Source: Lactifluus volemus (taxonomy: Eukaryota; Basidiomycota; Agaricomycetes; Russulales; Russulaceae). From it: a stretch of 64,000 nt of DNA. How positions within the stretch are numbered: the first letter of the stretch is position 1; every line of letters starts with the position of its first letter. A program made the translations under genes and the position numbers. The stretch lies in assembly GCA_022376515.1 (NCBI GenBank), contig WTXI01000173.1, forward strand, positions 1-64,000, written 5' to 3'. Under the pieces are notes generated by a model, which made no database searches, was not told the origin of the DNA, and saw only the letters and a list, made by a program, of their open reading frames with translations. Positions 21,133 to 33,072 of this stretch are shown here, in pieces.

Positions 21133-22268
21133 ATGCACCGACAATTCAAACTTCTCTCTATTCTCAGTCTGCTATTCGGGGCCCGTGCGTCGTTCCTCAC
21201 AGCGCGCCTGCCAGCACCACACCCTCTAGATGTCCGTCAAGTCTCCAACGTGTGTGCGAACATCAACCAACAATTCCCGTATCCCGATAGTTCTGCCGTC
21301 GCGTTCACCGTCGGTGAGTCATTTCCTACGCATGAAATGTCCTTAATCCTGATTGGTTGTCTCAGATACCTGTCTTTGTGTGGCGGACATTCCGACTTAC
21401 ATTGGAAATACCGTCCCCCCAAATGTGCTTCAATTCTTCGGCGACCTGTCAAGTGGGATTTTTCAAACTTTGACTGATCAGGTATGTTAACAAAGACAAG
21501 AATCGTGAGCGTTTTCTTAACTTGGCTCAACCTCAGATCAACGCGGCTGCAGCCAGTCAAAACTGCCAGTACCCTGAGAACGGCACTCCCTCCTGTATTG
21601 ACCAAAACCCATGCGGGTTTCAGTGCGAGAACGGGTTCACACCTTTCCCGTGTAGCAACCCGACGTCCTGCGTTTGCCAGACACCCTCGGTTGTCTGTAA
21701 CGGCCAGTGTGTAGCTGCTGGGGCATGTCCCTCAGGCTCGCCTTCTTCAGGCTCAGACTCAGGCTCGGGCGGGGAAGCTCCCTCGGGAAGGAAAAAACGT
21801 TGGATTGGCAGTGGTATCTGTGCGGAGATGGGTCCTGAATGGACTGCATGTGGTGTCTTTGGCAGCGGTGACCGTGCATGGGAGTGCGTCAATACAGCCC
21901 GCGATCTCGAAAGCTGTAAGTGCCTTGCTGCATACGCTTTTTGCGTACTATCCGTGCGAATCATTAGCAGCGCATAGGACTGACATGGACTTCGAACTGA
22001 TTCAGGTGGCGGGTGCATGTTACCCCTGACACCTTATACTCCAATTGGCGAGGACTGTAGTTCTCTCCCTGGTGTTGCGGACGTCGCCTGTATCGCAGGT
22101 CAATGTGTTGTCCAACGTTGCCTCCTGGGATATGCTGGAGGGCATGGCCGCAACCGTTGTGTCCCGAGGCGCAGGAAGAACTCACAGCATCCCGGAGACA
22201 AGGATAAAGCGGAGTTCGCGCCGGCAAGGGTGTATGGGCTCGAAAATGTCCCTTTGGAGAAATATTAA
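21133..22268 (+). CDS. CPL1-like secreted cysteine-rich protein, copy 4
   Basis: Exons 21133..21313, 21366..21481, 21537..21915, 22006..22268, phases consistent, 312 residues, the longest normal copy. Signal peptide MHRQFKLLSILSLLFGARAS. Exon 2 has DTCLCVADIPTYI. Exon 3 has a Ser/Gly insertion between the cysteine-rich module and the RKKRWIGSG site (SGSDSGSGGEAPSG), a flexible linker seen in no other copy. The tail is more basic (VPRRRKNSQHPGDKDK). Diverged from both array subfamilies; with copy 1 it may represent the older lineage. Confidence 0.85.
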
Positions 22269-23647
22269 ACGCCGCGGCCAATTCACCCGAGACGGTCAAG
22301 GAGACGATAAATGTATCCACGGGTAGAGCAAACAAAGCTGGACACTATAACTTATCTAACTAGATACACTCTCTGAAGTTCGGACCCGTAGTCTCTCTTT
22401 ACTGGGAGCCTTGAGAGTCCACAGACAGTCCTTACATTCTGACTTATCATCCTGGATGATTGTTACAGAGTAGAAATCTTGCTACAAGGATTCGTATATA
22501 CTGTAAGTAAGGCAGTTATGGCACTTCTTGAACAAGGCTCATTACCTTTTGGTGGTCAGGTTTCACAATTGTAATTGAGACCAAGTACCGGAACCGCAAG
22601 CCCTCGTCACGTGCCGCGACTACCTCCTAGTACGGTGCTCGATACCCTGTCCGCAGCTGCCAACGGCGCTGCCTGGCCAGTGTCCGCTTATCCTGTATTT
22701 TTTCTTGCTAACTCAAGATCTCGAAACCGAGGATTGCAAAGCGAGCGAAGGCGAGAATGGTGCAGAACGAGGCCTGCAGAGACTCGAGTGGCCGGGCATC
22801 GGTCACCCTTGAACGGGATCTGAACTTATAACAACTACTCAAGATGAACAGTAACCTCAGTAGTGCTGTAGTCCTAGTTGGGTGAATGCCTTCTAGCGCT
22901 TAGCGCCGAGGCTGAGTCTGCGATGTCATGCTTATTCGACGTGCCAACTTCAAATATTGGAAAGTTGAATGCGTTGAGCTGCTTGACTTTCCGGCCGCGT
23001 CAAGTGTAAATTGACCACTACTGGAACAAAGCCCCTGGACGCTCAACGTGCTAAATGGCGTATAGGCGCATTATGTGTTGGCCAACTTTGAAGGGAGGCC
23101 AGTGCAACGACCTCATGTGGCTCACCGCCGGGCGTTGCCGAATCGGCACCTACTGCCCCACCTGCGAAGGCGCGGGGCCGGTGTGCGAAAAACTTCACGT
23201 CACGGGAGATTGACCGAAAACCGCATCTCGTCGGATAGTCCAGACCAGAAACAGCCAGACGGATGCCGAATATAGGACACCAAGCCACGTGAACCGCATG
23301 CCGTAACCGCATTTGTAAGCTGACGAATTTCGACCTTGAAATCGTCCCACCCCAAAAGCTAGTATGCAGTATGAGATTCATCCGTTATCACACTACGAAA
23401 TTATTGACTATAACTTGAAACACAACAACTGCTACTCTAGTTATCAAAAGCCCGATATAATCCTGCATCTGGGAGCTTTTGCCGACTGACGTAAAGGCAG
23501 ACACCCACCATACCATTCTATCTATGTTAGCTTCCATCTGTGTACACTAGAAGGCTGTCACTGAACATTTTCAAGCTCTGATGAACTGTCATGACCCTCT
23601 TTGTCCATCTCCAGTGATTCACCGTGCCCAACTCTTCCACCGCCATT
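22269..23647. other. Intergenic, no gene seen
   Basis: 3' flank of copy 4 then single-copy sequence. Short frames near 22575 and 23043-23381 show no motif. Confidence 0.45.
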
Positions 23648-25425
23648 ATGGTCAGCGTGACCCCTGTAGAGTCCATGGAAACGTCTGGTGCATCTCCCTC
23701 TTCCAACCACATTTCTTCTCGGGGAAGGCCAACGTCTGTTACTAAGCCTAATGAGACGTCGCCACTTCTTCAACAACAGAGCGCGCAAGGAGCAGAGCAG
23801 GGCCTCTCAGGGAGGTGGCACCTTGCACTATTATCCGTGTCGGCATACATTGACAGCAACACTGGTTTGCTGTTTGTTGCCGCATCTTCATTCTGCTTTT
23901 CTGCTATGATTGTATCTGTCAAGTGGCTCAACACACTGGACAAGCCTGTGCCGACCCTCGAGGTGTGTGATATCTTCAAGGAGATTCATGTTATTTTTTG
24001 GTAAATCAGTTGAAAACCAATCTGCGTAGCTGATATGGGTTAGAATGGCAAGTAGTTTGACAGCTCGCGGCACTCTTCGATACTGATGGAGACCAGGTCA
24101 TGACATATATCTTCTCCGTCTTATACATGTGCGCCACTTCGATTCGTTGGTGGCGTTCAAGCAATGTTACCTATCGTCTTCAGGTATTTTCGAAAAATTC
24201 CGCACCCGTTTCTTGGTCCGAAGGGTGTCCGGGTCCTCCTAGTGCTCCGAGGTTTTGCAGGGTACGCATTCTGTGCCGCCTTTCAAGCTCTCCTCATCTT
24301 TTTCGCAGATTCGTTTCTATTTTTGGGTTATATTTCTCCCTGCTATACTTGTCACTATCCGATGCGACAGTGTTGACCTTCGTTGCACCAATCCTCACTG
24401 TCTTCGCTGGAGCGATATTCCTTAAGGAGACCCTCTCTCTCAAGGATACCTGTGCCGGCTGTATGTATTCCATGGAAACAATCAGTATTATTTAATTTCC
24501 AGGGCGTTAGTATGCAGCTTCTTTGGCGTTCTTTTGATTGCAAGGCCGCATTTTCTTTTCGGAAGCCCCAAGGGAGAGCCGTTTGGAGCTGTGACGCCTT
24601 GGGAAAGGATGCTATCTGTCTGGTAAGAAGGGTCGTGTCCCGTGGCCAGATTTTTCTCTCACCGTCTTTTGTAGTGCTGCTCTCGTCAACGTCCTGGGGA
24701 TAACTGGTTCCTGTACACCTGCTTTCAACCATCCTGATTTATGCACAAACCTCTTTTTTCCGCAGATATTATCCTCCGCGCAATCGGGAATCGAGCACAC
24801 ACGCTCCATTCCCTTTCATCCCTCTCTTCACAGTGTGTTCTGATTTCTACGATCGCGTATGTGCCTCGCTTCCTCTTTAGAGAAACATTTTGACACCACC
24901 AATCCCAGCATGATGGTATTAAAGATCTCCCCAGTGATATCGACACGCGCTTTGTGGCTTGTTATGCTACTTCTCATTAGTATCTTTGGTTTGACTGGGC
25001 AGGTGCACGCTTTTACCAGTACCCACTTTTCTTGCTAATCTGATTTCGCAAAGATATTCCTAACCATGGGTCTTCAACGAGAGACAGCCTCACGCGGTTC
25101 CCTTGCCAACTATATCTCAGTACGTGTTTTTGTGCTCATTCTGCAGATTTGCGGAAATGATTCGACTATTCTAGATCGTATTTGCTGCTATGTTTGAGTT
25201 TGTAGTTTTCCATACTACACCCTCAGCACTCTCGATCGCTGGGACAGCGGTCATCATGTGCTCGGCCATCTATACTTCCGTAATACCCGTCCTTTCATAT
25301 TAACTGTACGCATGCTCATCGCTTGTCAGCTGGTGAAAGAGACGGTTATCAAGCCAGCTACTGGCGCCACCGTTGACCGAAGAGCGGTTGCTGCCCCAGA
25401 CGGTAGATATAATCCGGAACCTTGA
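23648..25425 (+). CDS. EamA/DMT family membrane transporter, tandem copy 1
   Basis: Membrane transporter of the drug/metabolite superfamily, about 400 residues, predicted about ten helices; substrate unknown. Recognisable pieces in order: a hydrophilic N-terminus with NETSPLLQ; TM1 (GLLFVAASSFCFSAMIVSVK); WLNTLDKPVPTLE; YIFSVLYMCATS; GPKGVRVLLVLRGFAG; YLSLSDATVLTFVAPILTVF; FLKETLSLKDTCAG; LLIARPHFLFGSPKG; MGLQRETASRGS; and a final helix before the stop at 25423. About 12 exons. A micro-exon 24030..24047 (LIWVRM) is followed by an intron starting GCAAGT. The join after CATSIRW needs a 34-nt intron, and the exon after DTCAG needs a shifted donor, so this copy may be impaired. Start codon at 23648 or 24 nt upstream. 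Confidence 0.72.
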
Positions 25426-26127
25426 CGACTACCTGGACACCCACCCCTTATCTAAAACTGCTAATTGTCCGCTGAAATCCTAATCTTTCTGCCTCACTGG
25501 CACACGATCACGTTTTCGGCCCCAGTCTTCCTGTTACCGTCGCCCTTGGGACATAAATGTATATACTGATGGTGCAGCAAAAGAGACTACCTTTCAATAC
25601 ACTCAGCTTACCAACTTGTAAAACTTTGAGACGAGTAACGGTACCAGCCATGTGGTGGAAGACAGTAGTTTTGCCTGTGTTTTGGTTCCATGTGACGTAA
25701 CTGAGCCTGGTGGGGCGAAATCTGAGTGCGCGCGGACCAGGAGCCTTGTATCAGCGTGACGATCAGGTAGGTGACAAAGACACAAAGCTACGTAACTGCA
25801 GTCAAAAGGGGTAAATTTGAAAAACCACCGGACGGTTAGTCTAAGTTGCCCGTGGGAAATAAACGGGTCACGGACCGCAGCAGCAGGAACGTGCTGCCCA
25901 CTGGCACTTGTCCCTGGAACCTGGTGAGGCATTTTCAACCTAAGCCAGAGGCTGTAGATGAGCCCTCTCGCAGCTGCTTTCATGTTCCACAGATATCGCA
26001 GTGACGAGTAACCCTTGCATAACGGGACATTTTGCCATCTAACGTAATGCCGACGCCTAGCCGAGTCACCTGTCTATCGATTAAACTTCGTCATACATTT
26101 CTTCCATACCAACATTACCGTACCAGC
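25426..26127. other. Intergenic between transporter copies
   Basis: No coding signal; includes the 3' flank of copy 1 and the promoter of copy 2. The two genes are about 700 bp apart and in the same orientation. Confidence 0.5.
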
Positions 26128-27874
26128 ATGGGCTCCGCAGATATCACGGAAACCTGTGGTGCATTTCCCTCTGATCACGAATCACTTCGGGGTGGCCTGC
26201 CAATCTCTGCCCCCAATGAGACGTCGCCATTGCTTCAACACCCTGGAGGACAAGGAACAGAGCAGAACCTATCACGGAGGTGGCACCCTGCGCGATTGTC
26301 TGCCTCTGGTTTTATCGATAGGAACGCCGGTCTACTTCTTATTGCAGCTTCTCAGTTCTTCTTTTCTGCTATGAATGTTTCTGTCAAGTGGCTCAACACA
26401 TTGGACGAGCCTGTGCCAACGCTCGAGGTGTGTCATTCCTTCAAGGCGATTTAAATCATTCTGTCACCTGAACCAGTTTAAAACCAATCTACGTAGCTGA
26501 TGTGTGTCAGAATGGCAAGTAATTTGACAGCTCGCGGTACTCTTGGATGCTGAAGGAAATCAGGCCATGACATATGTCTTTTCTGTCCTATACATGTGCG
26601 CCACGTCCTTGATTGTATCCAAGCTATGTTTCCAAAATCTGTCAGGTATTTTCGAAACATTCCACACCCGTTGCTTGGTCCGAAAGGTGTCCGAGCCCTC
26701 CTAGTGCTCCGAGGTTTTACAGGGTAGCGGATTCTGTGCAGCCTTTTGAACTCTGTTCATTGTCATCGCAGGTTCTTTGCTCTTTCTGGGATGTATTTCT
26801 CCCTACAATACTTGCCATTGTCCGATGCGACAGTGCTGACCTTCATTACGCCAACCCTCACCACCTTCTCGGGGGCGATATTTCTCAAGGAACTCCTCTC
26901 TCTCAAGGAGACGTGTGCCGGCTGTAAGTTTTTCCCAGGCAATCAGCATTATTATCGCAGTTTACGGGGTGTTACTAGTGTGCAGCTTCTTTGGCGTTAT
27001 TTTGATTGCAAGGCCGCATTTTCTTTTCGGTAGTCCCAAGGGAGAACCGTCTGAGGTGGTGACGCCTGGTCAAAGAATGCTATCCGTTGGGTCAGAAGGA
27101 GCATATCTTTCATCCGGTGTTTTCTCTCATGCTACGCTATAGTGCTGCTCTCATCGGCGTACTGGGGTCGACTGGAACCCGTGAGCATCCTTTCGGCCAC
27201 CCTGATTCATCTATCTTATTTTTTACAGTCACCGTCCTCCGCGCAATCGGAAAAAGAGCACACACACTTCATTCCCTTTCATTTTTCTCTTCACACTGTG
27301 TTCTACTTTCTACTATTGGGTATGTCCCTTTACTGCGCATTAAATAACATCTTGATGCCACCCATCCCAGCATGATAGCGTTCAAAACCCCCCCAGTGAT
27401 ACCAACACGCACTTTGTGGCTTGTTATGCTACCTCTCATCGGTATTTTTGGGTTGATTGCCCAGGTACGTGCTTTATTCACTTCCCATTCTAACCTGATT
27501 TCGCGAAGATACTTGTAACTATGGGTCTTCAACGGGAGACTGCTTCGCGTGGTACCCTTGCTGTCTATACCTCAGTAAGTCTTTCTATGCCCATCCTGTA
27601 GACGTGTGCAAGCAGCTCAACAGTTCTAGATCGTGTTTGCTGTTATGTTTGAGTTTGTAGTTTTCCATACTACACCCTCAGCACTCTCAATCGCTGGGAC
27701 AGCGGTCATCATGAGCTTGGCCATCTATATTTCCGTAATATCCGTCCTTTCAGATTAACCGTACGCATGCTCACAGCTTGTCAGCTGATGAAAAGGACGG
27801 TTATCACGCCAGCTACTGGGGCCACCATTGACCGAATAGCGGTCGCTGCCCCAGACCGCGACAACAATCCCTAA
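26128..27874 (+). CDS. EamA/DMT family membrane transporter, tandem copy 2
   Basis: Hand-spliced exons: 26128..26427, 26497..26514, 26564..26604, 26646..26723, 26772..26923, 26961..27090, 27143..27180, 27229..27319, 27371..27464, 27509..27574, 27630..27734, 27785..27874; all phases agree and give 400 residues. Two EamA repeats: the first from WLNTLDEPVPTLE to FLKELLSLKETCAG, the second from AALIGVLGSTG to LSIAGTAVIMSLAIY. The second intron (26515-26563) begins GCAAGT and ends CAG, a GC-AG intron; introns 26605-26645 (41 nt) and 26924-26960 (37 nt) are unusually short. Very similar to copy 1 over its whole length. The ATG at 26128 is preferred (context ACCAGC), but in-frame ATGs exist upstream. 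Confidence 0.8.
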
Positions 27875-29459
27875 CTCTAATGACTACCCCACCTCTTTTC
27901 TCTACAACAAATCGCCCACAGAAAACATTGAAAAAGCCCTTGTTCGACAAACCTTCCTTGTCTCTCGCGGAGTCGCGGGACATAGATGTACCTATTTGGA
28001 TGGACGGGATTCCAGGAACATGCTCTGCCAATGCAGATTCCAATTACACTACCTTTCAATACGGTCTTCACAACTTTATCAACGTGTCAACTTTTAGATG
28101 AATGATACCACGACTAGTGCAGGACAGTAACAAGACGTTTCTCATCTCCGAGTCAACAGCGCAGCTAAAGAGTTGCAGATATAGATTGATAAGTGGTGGT
28201 GTTTTGGGATGCATCAACAATGGCATCCACATCAAAGAAGTCCAACCTGGACGTGCTTGATCATCTTTCATACGATGACGTCATCTCATTGCCATCACGA
28301 TTCCTTGTCCACTTCTCCTAGATACATTACGTGCAAAGGAAGCCGTGATTCAAACACAAAGGAAGGGTAAAGGGCCTAAAGGCTACGTGGTACTAGACGG
28401 GCCGGTGGTGGTCGGCAGAACAGCAGAGAGAAAAAGGAGGTGAGGACTTGTTAAAGGGCATGTCCGACTCTGAGGTTACAGTACCGCGCTCAGGGTGTTG
28501 GAGTGTATTACACTTTTCTGTCTTGTGCATGAGGATCGATCGTCTTACGGCCACATTGTACCCCACGCCTTACACGACAGGGACAGGTGCTGGCAATGTC
28601 AAAGTGAGCTCTGAGGTCGATTTTTGAGCCCCATGGTATGCCATCAAGCTTGGCTTCCCAGAGAGCTAACCTCCTCCTACCTGAATCCCGGCGACGACCA
28701 TCTGAGCGAGCAAGATAAGCGCCAACATCCTGAATCCCTCGCGACACGCTGCGACCACCTCTGGCACCGTGTCAATTGTGACGACACTCGCGTTTCGCAG
28801 TCAGTACCCAACGGTGCTGCGCACCGCATATCCTGTAGGTCTGCCTGCAAACCCATATATATGTACTCTCCGCGAGGGCCCTATATTCTGCCGAATACTC
28901 ACTCACGTGAGCGCGCGGCGTGGGAAATATCATGGTGGGGTCACGGTTGACTCACTCCAGGTTGACGGTTTACACCACACCGCTACAATATACCGCTGAG
29001 TTGGACGCATACATCCTCGTCAGAGCTATGTCTCTCTATTTCTTTCCTGGAAGTGAGTCGAGGACTAATGAGAACTGTACACAGCTCTTTGCAATGCCGT
29101 TAGTAATCTCTTCTCCACTTTGGCCCCGGCTGACAGGCAGCTGTAGCTATCTATGACAAGTGGCTTTCCAGATTTCTCATAGATAACGCACATACGCCGC
29201 GTGACACTGCACAAACTGACAGGAGGCGACAACCCGTAACTGAGTCGTGTGGGAACATAAAAACAAACGGGCTGGTCCACTCACGCCACTGGCACCTGCG
29301 CGTCCAGGCTTCCAGCAGCCTCGGCCAGGAGTAGATGGAATCCACTTCACACTTACTCTCATCCAATATGCTAGTTTCAAGTGCTCCAGTAGGAACCGTG
29401 CATATGGGACGTTTGGCCCTGTGGCGCGTTTTCCTTCGATCACATAGCATCTCGGCGGT
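27875..29459. other. Intergenic with diverged duplicated segments
   Basis: No gene seen. 28205-28410 (ATCAAAGAAGT, GATGACGTCATCTCAT, CACAAAGGAAGGGTAAAGG) is a diverged partner of 30770-30980, so the block behind the transporter was duplicated with it. Confidence 0.5.
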
Positions 29460-29950
29460 GGCCCGATGTTTTCTCTCATGTTACTCTATGGTGCTGGTCT
29501 CATCAACCTCTTAGTGATGACCGGTCCCTGTGAGCGTCCTTCAGCCACCCCTGATCCATCTAATTCTTTCTTTGTTCTACAGTTTAATTACCCTCCTCCG
29601 CGCAATCAGGAAACGAGCGCACACGCTCCACTCCCTTTCATTCTTCTTGATGCCACCCGTCTCAGCATGATAGCGTTCAGGACATATCTAGCGATACCAA
29701 CACGCACCTTGAATCTTGTTATCTTACGTTTTCCACGCTACACCTTCTGCACTCTCTGTCGCCGGGACAGCTGTCATCATGAGTTTGGGCCTCGATACAT
29801 CCATACTATTTGTCCATTCCAGTGAACTGTGCTTCATGCGCACGACTCGACAACGAGAGTTATGAAGGCCAACTACTGACCCCACCGTTGGACGGCCATT
29901 AGCAGACCGCGGCAGCAATCTCAAATCCTAGTGACTTACGATATCTTCTC
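29460..29950 (+). pseudogene. EamA/DMT transporter remnant, tandem copy 3
   Basis: Contains, in the right order but interrupted by deletions and stops, the pieces GAGLINLL, LLRAIRKRAHTLHSLSF, IPTRTL, HATPSALSVAGTAVIMSLG and a final ANY.PHRW-like segment, all matching the second half of copies 1 and 2. The exon for MGLQRETASRG and most introns are missing. The first half of the gene is absent. Confidence 0.75.
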
Positions 29951-32900
29951 CATTGCCGTCTGCCGTGAGACCTAAATATATATCGTTGGGAAGGGATTCC
30001 GGGAAACTGTCCTGCTAGCGCAGATTGAAAATCGATTATCGTCCAATTTTTGGTTCCATTCTAGTCAGCACTCGGAGCACGCGCTGTGATGCGAGATTTA
30101 GAGTGCGAAGACCGTGTGTCCGGGGTCTCTGACTTGACAATTTCCCATCAATGGGCCATAGCGGGAGCCACCAGCGTGCTCCTGTCCTCGCGTTGTAAAT
30201 TGCCTTCATAAAGAAAAGCGTAGGGGTGTCACTCACGATCGGCTCAGCCCAGTTGTGTTGCGCCCAGTCCGATTGCTCACGGAGCCGGGTAGTTTCTTTA
30301 TCGAAGCTACTCTGAAATCTTGTGATTGTGGTGCAACAGGCAGGTAGAAATACATTGAGTACAAACAAACGATAATAAACATGCGAGCCTAGTTCTGTGC
30401 AAAGGCGGCATCAAAATGGCGTAGCAGGCCAAAAACATGAAGACCAAGAAACTAATTGTGCATACGATGAGACGCCAAGTTAAGGAATAAAGTGCTGCAC
30501 AACTTGTGCGGAACGAGGACATGAAAAACCGAGCACGAAAAAAAAAAGCTGCACCAACAAAATAATGAGCATATCGGTTGATGTGGAAACCAGGGAAGCC
30601 CTCTCATCGGCGTAAGCCGTGAGTGGGAGAGGGAATGGGAATCGACGACGTAGTACCATACCTTACCGCATCGTGATGCACGACCACGTGCAAAGTACTT
30701 AATATAGAATAGCAGGTACATATGGAACGATTGAGCTGTCATGGGAGGGGTATCAAACAACTGCGTTCGCATCAAAGAAGTGTGTCCAGAGTCTGGACGG
30801 TCCCTTCTTTCTCTGATCTTCTTTTCATGTGATGGCGTCATCTTATCGCTGCGAATCTTCTTTTGTGAATACGTGACGACGCGGTGCACTGGCAAAGCAG
30901 TCTGCGATTCAGACCCAAAGGAGGGATAGAATTAGATTTTCCAGGTGCACGGCGGTAGACGGGCAAAATGATGGTCATATGGAGCTGTAGAAATCCGGCG
31001 TCGTCAGCGCGTCAACGGTGACTCGAGATACTGTAACTTACCTTTGTCTTTTGTCCGAATCGGAAATTATTTATAAGCGGCTCGACTTGGATGGTATGGT
31101 GACCAGTGGATGCTCATGAGAGTCAAGCAGAGAGTACGGTCTCTAAGAATGGGGCTGAAGCCGCTTTCGAAGGGTGTTGTGCAGATGCATGGTAGGAAGT
31201 AGAGTGCGGACAGAATTAGTCAATTTTGGTTGGGACTAGACGGACGGCCTACACGGCCATCACATGCGGGCCGCCTGACAGTCCCAGTGTCGTTAACATT
31301 AATGGCTTCATTCTCCCGGAGGTATCATAGACGATCTGATCTCGTACATATTTGTGTTTGAGGATCGAAAGGCGAGAGCGGGACATGCACGACTCGAAGC
31401 TGACTAGTCACACCTAGTACTCGCAATGCCAAGGCAGCGACACATGAGCTCCGCCTTCGATTTCTCGCACGCCATCGGGCTTGGCGTCGGCGACCATTCG
31501 AGCGCTTTCCCAGCGGGTTAAACACGAAAATATTTGAAGCGAAGCCAATGCCCGACTTGTTACTACAGTAACACGCACGACTCGGACGGACAGACAACAA
31601 ACATCTTTGCGTAAGTTAACTTACTGTACGTACCTTGACATCAAGCTTTTCCTCCCTCACAACTGGAACAACAACCGTGTGAGCGACCAAGCTATACCTA
31701 CAATCTCTCGTCACGCTTCGTGAGTGCGCTGCGTGGAACACGAGGAGGTGCAACCGGAAGCACGGGACAGCGGACCACGGAGCGGGTAGAGCCCAGTTCC
31801 CGGTAGGGAGGATGACTAAAGGAGGGAAAGCAGTAAGCCAGTTTCGGACGGTTGCTCGGGTGAAATTAGAATTCGCGGCCGTAGAGACGAGAAAGTTTTT
31901 TTCACTGCTTGGCGTATGTGGCGTTCCACACTTAACTCTGCTCCGCCATACCGCCGAGCAAGTTGGACGCGTATAATTTAAGTCGCCACCCTTTCGACTG
32001 TCTCCTTTGGTCCGTATTAATTCCTTTCCGGAAATGAAATCGACTGACACGAGTTCGATTCTACTTGATTTCCTGTCACACGTACTAGTACCCTATTAAC
32101 AGGTAATCCCCTTTTCCATCTTGGCCGGGGTAGTTCATTCCCTCATTTAGAGAGAACCACCATCCCTCGTCGGCTATAAGCCACCAAACTACCCGACCCG
32201 GAAAAGGTGAATATGAATGAATGAATGCGTTTCCCCCGCGCCGGCAATGTCGGCTAACCGAAATAATTTAATTTAGCGCTGGGTGCGTTCGACGCCGCCG
32301 AAAAGGAGTTTAACGTCTGACGGGGGTCGAGTATTGTACTGGTTTGGAAGGCTTCTCATCTACTCTGGCAGACAATCAGGCTTGTCGGACGTCTACTCGG
32401 ATGCTTTACTAACATCAATCGGGTTTTCGGAGGATCGGGCGAATTTATTTTTTTTCGGCCTCGCTTCACTCATCGATGACATCGGACAGTGGACAGATGT
32501 TGTTGATGCGTGATGGGGATCGAGACCCTTCAGAATGTTCGGGGTCGGCCTTTTGTGACCCTCGTTAAGCGCACGTCAGTCTGAAGCTCTTTGATCCTTT
32601 CAATATATCCGGACACATCGCTACTCGGAAGATAGAGAACGTCTTTATTGGTTTAGATGTCAAATTTCTCCTTCCAGTCGAAATGTCATTCCGTATTGTG
32701 CTCCTCGTGGCTTCATTTGGACAAGCCTCTGATCAAAAATCCCATCACTGGTAGTAGCATACGCATACACAACCACAGGTCTGTAACGATGTGGACGCCA
32801 CGCTGAAACGATCGTTATCTCCTGGTCAGCTTTGCTATCGCTGCACTTGATACACTATTTCCTAGTTTGGAATTTCCTGCCTGGCTCTGTCTCAGCACGG

Positions 32901-32977
32901 GTTCTTCGTACATAGGTCGGGCGCCTTTGGCGAACATCAAAGAATTCTTCCCTGAAAAAGGCTGGGTAATATAGAAG
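29951..32977. other. Intergenic, no gene seen
   Basis: 30770-30980 is the diverged duplicate mentioned above. Near 32040-32130, TTCGATTCTACTTGATTTCCTGTCACACGTACT-like sequence resembles the array spacer (for example 35085-35125), so the left edge of the main array unit reaches here. Open frames such as 31616-32050 minus have no motif. Confidence 0.45.
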
Positions 32978-32986
32978 TATATAAAG
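32978..32986 (+). promoter_or_regulatory. TATA box of CPL1-like copy 5
   Basis: TATATAAAG, 95 nt before the ATG, followed by TACTGCGGCTCCTTGGGGTC, a block conserved in front of all array copies. Confidence 0.65.
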
Positions 32987-33072
32987 CCGATGTACTGCGG
33001 CTCCTTGGGGGTCATTTCTCTTGCCCTATCCACTCTTTTTTTTTCTCGTCCGGAGACTTTCTTACTCGCGGT

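Noticed and set aside
31616..32050. 144-codon minus-strand frame
   Set aside because: No signal peptide, domain or splice context; isolated in spacer-like sequence.
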